DNA from: Pseudomonas salomonii
Lineage (GTDB): Bacteria; Pseudomonadota; Gammaproteobacteria; Pseudomonadales; Pseudomonadaceae
DNA length: 64,000 nt
Direction: 5' to 3'
Assembly (NCBI RefSeq): GCF_900107155.1
Contig: NZ_FNOX01000013.1
Location: 179,195 to 243,194, forward strand
A model generated the notes under the pieces. The model did no database searches, had not been told where the DNA came from, and saw only the letters and a list, made by a program, of their open reading frames with translations. Positions 28,143 through 37,151 of the stretch are shown piece by piece (the stretch's first letter is position 1; every line of letters begins with the position of its first letter). The position numbers and the translations under genes were made by a program.

Positions 28143-28748
28143 ATGATCAAACGCAATTTGCTGGTGATGGGCCTCGCTGTGCTGCTGAGCGCTTGCGGCT
28201 TCCAGCTGCGTGGCACCGCCACCAATGAACTGAGCATCAAGGAACTCGACGTCAGCGCGCGCAACGCCTACGGCGATACCTTGACCCAACTGCGCCAGAC
28301 CCTGGAAAGCAGCGGTGTACGCGTGGGCTCCGGCGCCACTTACAAACTGAACCTGGTGGACGAGAAAGAAACCCAGCGTAACCTCAGCTACGCCAGTGCC
28401 GGCCGTGCGTCGGACATTGAGCTGAACACCCTGGTCGTCTATGAACTGCAAGGTCGCGACCACCTGCCATTGATGGGTGACAAGATTGAAGTGCAGAAAG
28501 TTGTCAGCCACGACGGTAACAACCTGGTGGGCTCGGACTCGGAGATCATCCAGGTTCGCAAGGAAATGCGTCGTGAGCTGATCCAGCGCCTGATGATTCG
28601 CCTGCAACAGCTGACGCCGGAAAAACTCGCCGCCTTGCAGCTGACCGCCGACAACAAGGCCAAGGCTGACGCCGACGCCCTGAAAGCTGCGCAGGAATAC
28701 GAAGACAACACGCCGAAACAATCGCCTGCCGAAGTCCCTGTCGAGTAA
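28143..28748 (+). CDS. lptE: LPS-assembly lipoprotein LptE
   Basis: The 201-residue outer-membrane lipoprotein has the lipobox LSAC (Cys18, in VLLSACGFQLRG). It plugs LptD and helps insert lipopolysaccharide into the outer leaflet. The order leuS-lptE-holA is the usual one. AAGGGGAG lies ahead of ATG 28143. The lysine/alanine-rich C-terminus (about 165-195) looks flexible. Confidence 0.94.
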   Translation: MIKRNLLVMGLAVLLSACGFQLRGTATNELSIKELDVSARNAYGDTLTQLRQTLESSGVRVGSGATYKLNLVDEKETQRNLSYASAGRASDIELNTLVVYELQGRDHLPLMGDKIEVQKVVSHDGNNLVGSDSEIIQVRKEMRRELIQRLMIRLQQLTPEKLAALQLTADNKAKADADALKAAQEYEDNTPKQSPAEVPVE

Positions 28749-28754
28749 GCCAGA

Positions 28755-28775
28755 CGGGGCGCCCCTGGCGCCCCG
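28755..28775 (+). terminator. Hairpin between lptE and holA
   Basis: CGGGGCGCC-CCT-GGCGCCCCG is a tight stem six bases after the lptE stop and 12 bases before the holA ATG. It leaves little room for a ribosome binding site, so it could tune holA translation. Confidence 0.45.
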
Positions 28776-28787
28776 TTCGCCCCGCCT

Positions 28788-29825
28788 ATGAAACTTGCCC
28801 CCGCCCAACTCGCCAAGCACCTGCAAGGTGGCCTTGCGCCTGTGTATATCGTCAGCGGTGATGACCCGTTGCTGTGCCAGGAGGCGGCCGACGCGATTCG
28901 CAGCGCCGCACGCCGGCAAGGCTTCGATGAACGCCAGGTGTTCAGCGCCGACGCCAGTTTCGACTGGGGCACGCTGCTGCAAGCCGGTGCGAGCATGTCG
29001 TTGTTCGCCGAGAAACGCCTGCTGGAACTGCGCCTGCCTTCGGGCAAGCCCGGCGACAAGGGCGCGGCGGCGTTGATGGAATACTGCTCACGCCCCGCTG
29101 AGGACACGGTGCTGCTGATCAGCTTGCCCAAGCTCGATGGCAGCGCGCAGAAAACCAAGTGGGGCAAGGCGCTGGTAGAAGGCCCGCAAACCCAGTTCAT
29201 TCAGATCTGGCCAGTGGACAGCAACCAGCTGCCGCAGTGGATACGTCAGCGCCTGTCGCAATCAGGGCTGTCGGCAACGCAAGATGCCGTCGAGCTGATC
29301 GCCGCCAGGGTCGAGGGCAACCTGCTTGCCGCCGCCCAGGAGATCGAAAAGCTCAAGCTGATGGCCGAAGACGGGCAGATCACCGTCGAAACCGTCCAGG
29401 GCGCAGTCGCTGATAGCGCGCGCTTTGATGTGTTCGGGTTGGTGGACGCGATTCTCAATGGCGAACCCGCCCACGCCCTGCGCATGCTCGAAGGCTTGCG
29501 CGGCGAAGGCGTGGAACCCCCGGTGATTCTGTGGGCGCTGGCTCGTGAGCTGCGAGTGTTGGCCAATATTGCCCTGCAATACAGCCAAGGCACGCCGCTG
29601 GACAAGTGCTTCAGCCAGGCCAGGCCGCCGGTGTGGGACAAGCGCAAACCCCTGATGAGCAAAGCCCTGCAACGCCATTCGGCGCAACGCTGGGCGCAGC
29701 TGTTGCTGGAAGCGCAGCGCATCGATGCGCAGATCAAAGGCCAGGCGGCGGGCTCGCCGTGGATGAGCCTGAGCCGTTTGTCACTGTTGATGTCTGGCCA
29801 ACGTCTGACACTGCCTGCCGAATAA
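28788..29825 (+). CDS. holA: DNA polymerase III delta subunit
   Basis: The 345-residue clamp-loader subunit opens the beta clamp. It begins MKLAPAQLAKHLQ and shows the family pattern VYIVSGDDPLLCQEAADAIR. The central AAA+-like fold ends near FGLVDAILNGEPAHALRMLEGLRGEGVEPPVILWALARELR. There is no clear ribosome binding site, probably because of the preceding hairpin. It follows lptE in the standard order. Confidence 0.93.
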   Translation: MKLAPAQLAKHLQGGLAPVYIVSGDDPLLCQEAADAIRSAARRQGFDERQVFSADASFDWGTLLQAGASMSLFAEKRLLELRLPSGKPGDKGAAALMEYCSRPAEDTVLLISLPKLDGSAQKTKWGKALVEGPQTQFIQIWPVDSNQLPQWIRQRLSQSGLSATQDAVELIAARVEGNLLAAAQEIEKLKLMAEDGQITVETVQGAVADSARFDVFGLVDAILNGEPAHALRMLEGLRGEGVEPPVILWALARELRVLANIALQYSQGTPLDKCFSQARPPVWDKRKPLMSKALQRHSAQRWAQLLLEAQRIDAQIKGQAAGSPWMSLSRLSLLMSGQRLTLPAE

Positions 29826-29856
29826 CCCCCTCTCTCGTAAGCACCACAGTCCCAAT

Positions 29857-29944
29857 GTGGGAGCGGGCTTGCTCGCGAATGCGGTGTATCAGTCAACAAA
29901 CTCAGTGACTGACACAACCCATTCGCGAGCAAGCCCGCTCCCAC
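29857..29944. repeat. REP pair (GTGGGAGCGGGCTTGCTCGCG type)
   Basis: A canonical inverted REP doublet between holA and arfA. Confidence 0.9.
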
Positions 29945-30048
29945 ATTTAGATCCCGTTTACACTTCTTGAAACTCGCCGGGCTTTACAGCCGCGCCACTT
30001 CGGCAGATGATTTGCACCGCTTCACCCCACCTCAAGAGAGCAATGAAC

Positions 30049-30213
30049 ATGAGCAAAAAGCCATCCAAGCATGGCCCCAACAAGGCCAAATCCATCATCG
30101 CCCAGCCACTGTTCCGCAGCCGTCAGGAACGCGCCGGCAAGGGCAAAGGCAGCTACCGCCGCGAAGCCTTCCAGTCTAATAGCTGGGAGGCTTCTTACTT
30201 TCTGGCTGCCTGA
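30049..30213 (+). CDS. arfA: Alternative ribosome-rescue factor A
   Basis: This 54-residue protein carries the ArfA core pattern (PLFRSRQERAGKGKGSYRREAF...WEAS). ArfA rescues ribosomes stalled on non-stop mRNA by recruiting RF2. The start at ATG 30049 (MSKKPSKHG) has AGAGAG eight bases before it. The stop codon lies in the loop of a small hairpin (TGCC-TGAA-GGCA). In E. coli arfA is controlled by cleavage of a hairpin in its 3' coding region, making its mRNA itself a trans-translation substrate; a similar arrangement is possible here (inference). Confidence 0.88.
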   Translation: MSKKPSKHGPNKAKSIIAQPLFRSRQERAGKGKGSYRREAFQSNSWEASYFLAA

Positions 30214-30274
30214 AGGCAAGTGCCCCTCCGGCATGATAAGGTCGGTACTTGATTTGTAATCCCTGGACCTGTGC

Positions 30275-31600
30275 ATGCCCTCTAGCCTTTCCCGTCGTTG
30301 GCACCTTCGCCAACTGATCGCTGCCTCCAGCCTCATTCTGCTTGTCGCCTGCGCCGAGAAACCCACCGCCGCGGACGCGCAACCCCTGCCAAAGCTCCAG
30401 ACCGTGCCGGCCGTCGCGCCTGCCGTGGTCCCCCCTTTGGCCGTGGACAACCTTGATATCCAGCCGACCCAGACCTTTGCCGAATGGCAGGCTGGCTTTC
30501 GTGCACAAGCCCTGAGCGCGGGGATCACCCCCGCCGTCTTCGATAACGCCTTTGCCGGCGTGACGCCCGACATGGCAGTGATTCGCGCCGATCGCAGCCA
30601 ACCGGAATTTTCCCGCCCGGTATGGGAATACCTCGACGGTGCCCTGTCGCCGGTACGCGTGCGTAATGGCCAAGCCTTGCTGATCAAGTACGCCGATATC
30701 CTGCAACGCATCGAAGAGCGTTATGGCGTTGACCGCCAGGCACTGGTTTCGGTGTGGGGCATGGAAAGCAACTTTGGCCAGTTCCAGGGCAATAATTCGG
30801 TGATCCGATCGCTCGCGACCCTGGCCTATGAAGGCCGCCGCCCGGCGTTCGCCCAGGCGCAACTGCTGGCGGCGCTGCAGATCATCCAGCACGGCGATAT
30901 CTCTGCCGACCAGATGAAAGGTTCGTGGGCCGGGGCCATGGGCCAGACCCAGTTCATCCCGACCACCTACAACACCCATGCCGTGGATTTCGATGGCGAC
31001 GGTCGCCGCGATATCTGGAACAGCCCGGGCGACGCCCTGGCCTCCACTGCGCACTACCTGCAAAGCTCCGGCTGGCAGCGTGGCCAGCCGTGGGGCTTTG
31101 AGGTGAAACAACTGCCGGCGAACTTCGATTACGCCCTGGCCGACGGTGGCATCCGCAAGAGCGTTGGCGAGTGGATGAGACTCGGCATTCAGCTGCCACC
31201 TGGCGCGAGCATGCCACCCAACGTCGAACAACTGTCTGCCGCCCTGCTGCTGCCGGCCGGCTATCGTGGCCCGGCATTCCTGGTGCTGGATAACTTCCGC
31301 GCGATCCTCAAGTACAACAACTCATCGTCCTACGCGCTGGCCGTGGGCCTGCTCTCTGAGCGGTTTGCTGGCGGTGGTGTGATTCGTGGCGATTGGCCCA
31401 AGGATGAGCTGCCGCTGAGTCGCTCTCAGCGCATCGATTTACAAACAGTGCTCAGCGCCAAAGGCTATGACGCGGGCAACCCGGACGGGATTATCGGCGC
31501 CAACACGCGCAAGGCGATTCGGGCGGCGCAGCAGTCGTTGGGTTGGCCCGCGGATGGGTATCCGACGGTGAAGCTGCTGGAGTCGTTGCAGAGCCGCTGA
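30275..31600 (+). CDS. Lytic murein transglycosylase (MltB family, lipoprotein)
   Basis: The 441-residue protein has a lipobox (LLVACAEK), an SLT_2/MltB catalytic domain with the active-site Glu in VSVWGMESNFGQFQG and the GSWAGAMGQTQFIP motif, and a C-terminal peptidoglycan-binding domain (about 385-440, LQTVLSAKGYDAGNPDGIIGANTRKAIRAAQ). It cleaves the glycan strand to 1,6-anhydromuropeptides. It is a distinct paralogue of the rlpA-adjacent mltB at 37151-38167. Confidence 0.92.
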   Translation: MPSSLSRRWHLRQLIAASSLILLVACAEKPTAADAQPLPKLQTVPAVAPAVVPPLAVDNLDIQPTQTFAEWQAGFRAQALSAGITPAVFDNAFAGVTPDMAVIRADRSQPEFSRPVWEYLDGALSPVRVRNGQALLIKYADILQRIEERYGVDRQALVSVWGMESNFGQFQGNNSVIRSLATLAYEGRRPAFAQAQLLAALQIIQHGDISADQMKGSWAGAMGQTQFIPTTYNTHAVDFDGDGRRDIWNSPGDALASTAHYLQSSGWQRGQPWGFEVKQLPANFDYALADGGIRKSVGEWMRLGIQLPPGASMPPNVEQLSAALLLPAGYRGPAFLVLDNFRAILKYNNSSSYALAVGLLSERFAGGGVIRGDWPKDELPLSRSQRIDLQTVLSAKGYDAGNPDGIIGANTRKAIRAAQQSLGWPADGYPTVKLLESLQSR

Positions 31601-31605
31601 GGACA

Positions 31606-31722
31606 CGATCGTTCCCACGCGCTGCGTGGGGGAATGCCGCCTTGGACGCTCTGCGTCTGCTCTTGAGGGGGTGACGCGGAGCGTCACAGGATGCATTCCC
31701 ACGCAGAGCGTGGGAACGATCG
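31606..31722. repeat. Long inverted repeat, CGATCGTTCCCACGC type
   Basis: Fifteen-base arms (CGATCGTTCCCACGC and its complement) bound a 117-base unit that also holds an inner GTGACGC-GGA-GCGTCAC hairpin. It differs from the REP sequence class elsewhere in the window and separates mltB from the convergent ldcA. Confidence 0.85.
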
Positions 31723-31726
31723 ACTC

Positions 31727-32659
31727 TCAGGCCTTGAACACTACATCCTGCTCCAACACCAACTGCTGCTCCCCCGCATCCAACCGCACCAGCGCGCCCA
31801 GCGGCAGCGTCAGGTTCGGGTCGCAGTGCCCACTGCGCCAGCCGGATAACACCGGAATACACAGCGGCTCGAAGGTCTGTTTGAGCAGCCGCTCCAACGC
31901 CGCCTTGTCCACACCCGATACATCCCCGACCAGCACACCGGCGACCTGGCACAGCTTGCCCGCCAGGCGCAAATGGGTCAGCAGCCGGTCTATTCGGTAG
32001 AGCGGCTCGTTGACGTCTTCGATAAACAGAATGATGCCTTCCGCGTCAATCTCAAACGCCGTGCCCATCACCGCTGCAATCATCGACAGGTTGCCACCGA
32101 GCAAACGCCCGCAAGCGATACCCGGCTCAATCGTGGTCAGCGGATAAGCAACCGGGTGTGCCAGCACGCTGCACTCGCTCAGTTGCCCGCGCAGCATGCT
32201 GAACAACGATGACTCGGTGGGCTGCTGTTTGTCACCGAGCAGGTCAGCGTTGAGCATTGGCCCATGAAAGGTCACAAAACCCGCGTAGCGGTTGATGGCC
32301 AGGTGCAATGCGGTGATGTCGCTGTACCCCACAAATGGCTTGGGGTTGGCACCAATCAGGTCGAAATCGAGCGTGTCCAGTAATCGCGGGGTGCCATAAC
32401 CGCCCCGCAGGCAGAAGATGGCATCGATTTCGGGATCGGCAAACGCCCCATGCAAATCGCGCAGGCGCACCTCGTCGCTGCCGGCCAGGTAGCCATCGCG
32501 CTCATACACACCGGGAAATATGCGCAGCTCATGGCCACGGGCGCGCATCCACTGGCCGGCTTTTACAACATCCAGTGCGGCAGGGCCGGCGGGAGCGATC
32601 AGGCCAATGACGCCTTCGGGGCGCAGGGCAGGCACGGCAGCCGAGAGTTGAGTCGTCAT
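31727..32659 (-). CDS. ldcA: Muramoyltetrapeptide (LD-)carboxypeptidase, S66 family
   Basis: The 310-residue cytoplasmic serine peptidase removes the terminal D-Ala from tetrapeptides in cell-wall recycling. The S66 motifs are FCLRGGYGTPRLL, the nucleophile Ser in VGYSDITALHLA and GRLLGGNLSMIAAVMGTAFE. ATG 32659 has GGAG eight bases upstream. It stands next to several other murein enzymes of this window. Confidence 0.92.
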   Translation of the reverse strand: MTTQLSAAVPALRPEGVIGLIAPAGPAALDVVKAGQWMRARGHELRIFPGVYERDGYLAGSDEVRLRDLHGAFADPEIDAIFCLRGGYGTPRLLDTLDFDLIGANPKPFVGYSDITALHLAINRYAGFVTFHGPMLNADLLGDKQQPTESSLFSMLRGQLSECSVLAHPVAYPLTTIEPGIACGRLLGGNLSMIAAVMGTAFEIDAEGIILFIEDVNEPLYRIDRLLTHLRLAGKLCQVAGVLVGDVSGVDKAALERLLKQTFEPLCIPVLSGWRSGHCDPNLTLPLGALVRLDAGEQQLVLEQDVVFKA

Positions 32660-32736
32660 CCATGGTTCTCCGTGGTTGGATACCCAGGCACTCTAGCCAG
32701 TGATGGTTGCAAACAGAAGGGAGAAAAGGAGGGAAA

Positions 32737-32769
32737 CTCTGTAGGAGCAGTTCGGCTGCTCCTACAGAG
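32737..32769. terminator. Strong palindromic hairpin downstream of lipA
   Basis: CTCTGTAGGAGCAG-TTCGG-CTGCTCCTACAGAG is a perfect 14-bp stem with a five-base loop. It lies ten bases beyond the lipA stop and upstream of ldcA. It probably ends or protects the lipA transcript; it also resembles the short GTAGGAGCAG repeats common in pseudomonads. Confidence 0.7.
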
Positions 32770-32778
32770 GGAAAGCGC

Positions 32779-33804
32779 TTACGAAACCAGGCTCGCCTTG
32801 ACCAGCTTGGCTTGCTCATCGGCGTGGTACGAGGAACGTACCAGCGGGCCCGAAGCCACGTTCTTGAAGCCCATCTTGTAACCTTCCTCGGCGAACCAGG
32901 CGAAGGTGTCCGGGTGCACGAAACGCTGCACCGGCAAGTGGCTGCGCGACGGTTGCAGGTACTGGCCCAGGGTCAGCATGTCGATGTCGTGTTCGCGCAT
33001 GCGCTTCATGACTTCGATGACTTCCTCGTCGGTCTCGCCCAAGCCCAGCATCAGGCCGGATTTGGTCGGGATGTGCGGCATCATCTGCTTGAATTTTTGC
33101 AGCAGGGTCAGCGACCACTGGTAGTCCGAACCCGGACGCGCGGCCTTGTACAGGCGTGGCACGGTTTCCAGGTTGTGGTTGAACACATCCGGCGGCTCGG
33201 CCGCGGTAATTTCCAGCGCGACGTCCATGCGGCCGCGGTAGTCCGGCACCAGGGTTTCGAGCATCACGTTCGGCGACAGCTTGCGGATCTCGCGGATGCA
33301 GTCGGCAAAGTGCTGGGCACCGCCGTCACGCAGGTCGTCGCGGTCTACGGAAGTGATCACCACGTATTTGAGTTTCAGGTCGGCAATGGCAATCGCCAGG
33401 CTTTCCGGCTCGTTGACGTCCAGCGGCTTCGGCCGACCGTGGCCAACGTCGCAGAACGGGCAACGACGGGTGCAGATGTCACCCATGATCATGAAGGTGG
33501 CGGTGCCGCCGGAGAAGCACTCGCCCAGGTTCGGGCAGGAGGCTTCTTCGCACACACTGTGCAGCTTGTGTTTGCGCAGCAGGGCCTTGATACGGTCGAC
33601 TTCCGGCGAAACCGGGATGCGCACGCGGATCCAGTCGGGCTTCTTCGGCAGTTCGGTGGTCGGGATGATTTTCACCGGGATGCGTGCAACCTTCTCGGCG
33701 CCGCGCAGCTTGACGCCGGCTTCGACCTTCGCACGCGGGGCCGGGGCCGGACGCTCGGTGATGTCCAGCGTCGGGATCATGGTTTGCACTGCATCAGTAG
33801 TCAT
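32779..33804 (-). CDS. lipA: Lipoyl synthase
   Basis: The 341-residue radical-SAM enzyme inserts two sulfurs into octanoyl groups. The auxiliary-cluster cysteines are in CEEASCPNLGEC and the SAM cluster in TRRCPFCDVG. It is followed upstream by lipB, two bases apart, so both steps of lipoate synthesis are co-transcribed. Start ATG 33804. Confidence 0.97.
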   Translation of the reverse strand: MTTDAVQTMIPTLDITERPAPAPRAKVEAGVKLRGAEKVARIPVKIIPTTELPKKPDWIRVRIPVSPEVDRIKALLRKHKLHSVCEEASCPNLGECFSGGTATFMIMGDICTRRCPFCDVGHGRPKPLDVNEPESLAIAIADLKLKYVVITSVDRDDLRDGGAQHFADCIREIRKLSPNVMLETLVPDYRGRMDVALEITAAEPPDVFNHNLETVPRLYKAARPGSDYQWSLTLLQKFKQMMPHIPTKSGLMLGLGETDEEVIEVMKRMREHDIDMLTLGQYLQPSRSHLPVQRFVHPDTFAWFAEEGYKMGFKNVASGPLVRSSYHADEQAKLVKASLVS

Positions 33805-33806
33805 AA

Positions 33807-34454
33807 TCAGTCGATTCCGCCCGTAAGGGTCGTCTGCTCAGCATAGTCGAGGTGTTTGACGAGCTGCGCACGCAGCCGGGCACTTACCTCGGCAAATTTA
33901 ATCGGTGTGGCGTGGTCGCTCAGTTGCGTCATCGCCAGCCCGGCGTAACCGCACGGGTTGATGCGCCGAAACGGCGCCAGGTCCATGTCCACATTCAGGG
34001 CCAGCCCATGAAAGGAGCAACCATGGCGAATGCGCAAACCGAGGGAGGCGATTTTCGCGCCGTCCACGTATACACCGGGTGCATCGGGCTTGGCCGCGGC
34101 GGTGACGCCGTAACTGGCCAACAGCTCGATCAGGCAAGCCTCCATGCGGCTTACCAGGTCACGTACGCCAAAACCCAGCTTGCGCACGTCCAGCAGCAAA
34201 TAGGCCACCAGCTGACCAGGGCCATGGTAAGTCACTTGGCCACCTCGGTCGACCTGCACCACCGGAATATCACCCGGCAGCAGCAAGTGCTCAGCCTTGC
34301 CGGCCTGGCCCTGGGTGAAGACCGGCGGGTGTTCCACCAGCCAGATTTCATCCGGGGCCGAGCTGCCGCGCTCGTTGGTGAAGCGCTGCATGGCATGCCA
34401 GACCGGCTCGTAGGCCATCTGGCCGAGCTCGCGAAAGCCCAGAACCTGTGACAT
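33807..34454 (-). CDS. lipB: Octanoyl-[ACP]:protein N-octanoyltransferase
   Basis: The 215-residue transferase moves octanoate from ACP to lipoyl domains. Motifs: RGGQVTYHGPGQLVAYLLLD, SFHGLALNV and the active-site Cys in NPCGYAGL. The ATG at 34454 overlaps the ybeD stop by one base (TGATG), so the ybeD-lipB-lipA genes are tightly coupled. Confidence 0.95.
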   Translation of the reverse strand: MSQVLGFRELGQMAYEPVWHAMQRFTNERGSSAPDEIWLVEHPPVFTQGQAGKAEHLLLPGDIPVVQVDRGGQVTYHGPGQLVAYLLLDVRKLGFGVRDLVSRMEACLIELLASYGVTAAAKPDAPGVYVDGAKIASLGLRIRHGCSFHGLALNVDMDLAPFRRINPCGYAGLAMTQLSDHATPIKFAEVSARLRAQLVKHLDYAEQTTLTGGID

Positions 34455-34735
34455 CACAACACCATGTGTACGAAGCCGGTGGCCCGCAGTTCACTGTTGA
34501 TGTCGTAGAGCTGGTCTTGACCGGTCGCAACGATGTGCAACTGGATCGTGGTGTACTTACCGTTGGAGCTCAAACGCTCGTCCACCCGGTTGTCGTTGAT
34601 CGTCGCGTGTTTACGCACGATCTCGAGAATCTTGTCTTTGTTGCCCACACCGGTATCGCTGATCACCTTGACGGGATAGTCCACGTTGGGGAATTCGATC
34701 TTTGGCGCCTTTACTTCTACTTCTTTATCGGTCAT
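34454..34735 (-). CDS. ybeD: DUF493 family protein YbeD
   Basis: The 93-residue alpha/beta protein has the family pattern IEFPNVDYPVKVIS...GKYTTIQLHIVATG...YDINSELRATGFVHMVL. It is an ACT-like fold of unknown role that lies upstream of lipB in many gammaproteobacteria and is co-transcribed here. Confidence 0.92.
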   Translation of the reverse strand: MTDKEVEVKAPKIEFPNVDYPVKVISDTGVGNKDKILEIVRKHATINDNRVDERLSSNGKYTTIQLHIVATGQDQLYDINSELRATGFVHMVL

Positions 34736-34774
34736 GGCAGAACAGCCTCGTAAGCGCTAAGCCGTGGCGACGGG

Positions 34775-34807
34775 CAAAGCCCCGCGCTGGATCAACGCGG
34801 GGCTTTG
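34775..34807 (-). terminator. Terminator between dacA and ybeD
   Basis: CAAAGCCCCGCG and CGCGGGGCTTTG form a 12-bp stem with a nine-base loop, 14 bases beyond the dacA stop. It can act in both directions and likely separates dacA from the ybeD-lipB-lipA transcript. Confidence 0.75.
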
Positions 34808-34820
34808 CAGGTGCGCACAA

Positions 34821-35978
34821 TCAGTTGAACAAGCCGTAGAAGAATAGACGGATGCTATCCCACACGCGGCGGAAGATACCACCTTCGTCAACGGCGTCCA
34901 GTGCGATCAGGTCGGCGCTGTGCACCACCTTGTCGTCCAGCTTCACTTCGACTTTACCGATCACGTCACCCTTGGCGATTGGGGCTACCAATTGCGGGTT
35001 CATGGTCATGCTGGCAGCAAGCTTTTTCAGCTGGCCTTTAGGCATGGTCAGGGTCAGGTCATCGGCCAGGCCGGCCTTGACTTGATGGGTCGCGCCTTTC
35101 CATACCGGGGCTTGAGCCAGCTCAGCGCCCTTCTGGTAGAAGGTCTGGGTTTCGAAGAAGCGGAAGCCGTAAGTAAGCAGTTTTTGCGTCTCCGCCGCAC
35201 GGGCCTGCTCGCTGTTGGTGCCAAATACCACGGCGATCAGGCGCTGGCCGTCACGTACAGCCGAGGACACCATGCAGTAGCCGGCTTCTTCGGTGTGGCC
35301 GGTTTTCAGACCGTCGACGGTCTTGTCACGCCACAGCAGCAGGTTGCGGTTAGGCTGCTTGATGTTGTTCCAGAAGAATTCCTTCTGGGAGTAGATCGCA
35401 TAGTGCACCGGGTCGACACGGATGATCGCGCGAGCCAGCAGGGCCATGTCATGAGCCGACGAGTAGTGCTCCGGGTTCGGCAGGCCGGTCGGGTTCATGA
35501 AGTGGCTGTTGGTCATGCCCAGGTCGCCGGCGGTCTTGTTCATCAAGTCGGCGAACGCGTCTTCGCTGCCGGCGATGTGCTCGGACAGGGCCACGCTGGC
35601 GTCGTTACCGGACTGGATGATGATGCCGTGCAGCAGGTCGCTCACAGTAACTTGCGAACCAACCTTGATGAACATCCGCGAACCGCCGGTGCGCCAGGCG
35701 TTTTCGCTGACGGTAACCGGGTCATTCTCGCCGATCTGGCCGCGACGGATTTCCAGGGTCGCGATGTAGGCCGTCATCAGCTTGGTCAGGCTGGCCGGGG
35801 GCAGGCGCTGGTCACCGTTGTTCTCGACCAGCACGTTGCCGCTGGCGGCATCCATGAGGACCCAGGCCTTGGCGGCCAATTGCGGGGAAGCTGGCACCAT
35901 TTCAACCGCCCAGGCGGCCGGGGTGATGATCAGCGAAAGAAGCAGGCACGTGCGTTTGGCTAAGGTGGTGATGTTCAT
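34821..35978 (-). CDS. dacA: D-Ala-D-Ala carboxypeptidase (PBP5/6)
   Basis: The 385-residue enzyme has a signal peptide (to about residue 24), the three penicillin-binding motifs SxxK (PASLTKLM), SGN (SGNDASV) and KTG (KTGHTEEAGY), and a C-terminal amphipathic membrane anchor (FRRVWDSIRLFFYGLFN). It trims pentapeptides. It lies next to rlpA, mltB, rodA and mrdA, the cell-wall cluster of pseudomonads. GAGAGACGG precedes ATG 35978. Confidence 0.96.
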   Translation of the reverse strand: MNITTLAKRTCLLLSLIITPAAWAVEMVPASPQLAAKAWVLMDAASGNVLVENNGDQRLPPASLTKLMTAYIATLEIRRGQIGENDPVTVSENAWRTGGSRMFIKVGSQVTVSDLLHGIIIQSGNDASVALSEHIAGSEDAFADLMNKTAGDLGMTNSHFMNPTGLPNPEHYSSAHDMALLARAIIRVDPVHYAIYSQKEFFWNNIKQPNRNLLLWRDKTVDGLKTGHTEEAGYCMVSSAVRDGQRLIAVVFGTNSEQARAAETQKLLTYGFRFFETQTFYQKGAELAQAPVWKGATHQVKAGLADDLTLTMPKGQLKKLAASMTMNPQLVAPIAKGDVIGKVEVKLDDKVVHSADLIALDAVDEGGIFRRVWDSIRLFFYGLFN

Positions 35979-36149
35979 CCGTCTCTCGAAATTGCTTATG
36001 GAAACTTGCCCTCGCGGGCAAAACTATTCAGACAGCCCGCTGCCAGACTGTCGCGTGTTCGGTTGCCCGCTCACCCCTTGCCCCTGGGTTTTTATTGTTC
36101 ACGAGCCAACAACCTGGGTTCAGGCGAACCTGAACCATCAATCCTTTAC

Positions 36150-37151
36150 TTATTCAGCCGTGACGACGCTGGGTTGCCCCAGGTTGGCCAGGCGCACACT
36201 GTTCTGTACTTGCGCCACTTCGCTTGGCGAACCAATCGGCCCCATGCGAACACGGTGCAGGGTTTGCTGGTTACGCACGATGGAGCTGATAAATACGGGC
36301 GCGCTGACCATGCCGCTGAGCTTGGACCTTAACAGTTCTGCCGCATCCGGGTTGGCGAAAGCGCCGACCTGCAGGTACTGGCCACCCACTGTAGATGCCC
36401 CTGGCGCTGCATGCGGCACCACCACTGTGTCCGGTGCGTGCTGCGCCGGTGGCGGTGTCCACTGCTCGATCTTGCCCGTCGAGGCGGTCACTTGCGGTTG
36501 CGGGGTTTGTGGCTCGTTGAGCATCAAGGGTGCCGGTTTGCCACGCTGAGCCCAATACTGCGCCGGGTCGATACCTTCAACTTTCACACGCGCGGTGCCG
36601 GTTTCGGCATAACCGAGTTTCTTCGCGGCGGCGTAGGACAAGTCGATGATCCGGTCCGAATAGAACGGCCCACGGTCGTTGACCCGCAGGATCACCGTGC
36701 GGTGGTTGTCCAGGTTGGTCACGCGTACATAGCTGGGCAGCGGCAAAGTCTTGTGGGCCGCGCTCATGCCGTACAGGTCATACACTTCGCCGTTGGCGGT
36801 GTTCTGGCCATGGAATTTGGTGCCATACCAGGACGCCGTGCCCGTTTGCGAGTAGGTCTTGGATTCCTGCAGCGGGAAGTAATTCTTGCCCAGCACGGTA
36901 TACGGGTTGGCCTTGTAAGGCCCGGTGTGCAGGGTCGGCGTGGCATCCGGGATCTTCGATACATCGACATCCCACCACGGCGCGCCGTCTTTGTGCGCGC
37001 GGTTGATGTCCAGGCCCGGCTGGGCGCGCACGATAGCCCCGCCCTTCGGCGCCGGAGCACGGCTGGTGGTGGAGGAACAACTGACAACCAGCAAGGACAA
37101 CGCGGCGAACGCCACCAGCTTGAGCGGTTTTTGGAACGGCGATACCCGCAT
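36150..37151 (-). CDS. rlpA: Septal lytic transglycosylase RlpA
   Basis: The 333-residue lipoprotein has a lipobox (LLVVSCSS, Cys25), a double-psi beta-barrel domain (GTASWYGTKFHGQNTANGEVYD, VTNLDNHRTVILRVNDRGPF) and a C-terminal SPOR domain (YLQVGAFANPDAAELLRSKL). It acts on stripped septal glycan. Its ATG overlaps the stop of mltB by one base (TAATG). About 171 bp separate its end from dacA. Confidence 0.95.
   Translation of the reverse strand: MRVSPFQKPLKLVAFAALSLLVVSCSSTTSRAPAPKGGAIVRAQPGLDINRAHKDGAPWWDVDVSKIPDATPTLHTGPYKANPYTVLGKNYFPLQESKTYSQTGTASWYGTKFHGQNTANGEVYDLYGMSAAHKTLPLPSYVRVTNLDNHRTVILRVNDRGPFYSDRIIDLSYAAAKKLGYAETGTARVKVEGIDPAQYWAQRGKPAPLMLNEPQTPQPQVTASTGKIEQWTPPPAQHAPDTVVVPHAAPGASTVGGQYLQVGAFANPDAAELLRSKLSGMVSAPVFISSIVRNQQTLHRVRMGPIGSPSEVAQVQNSVRLANLGQPSVVTAE

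Noticed and set aside
25589..28264. An 891-codon open frame antisense to leuS
   Set aside because: It mirrors leuS codon structure in a GC-rich genome, has no ribosome binding site or recognisable domain, and leuS itself is complete on the other strand.
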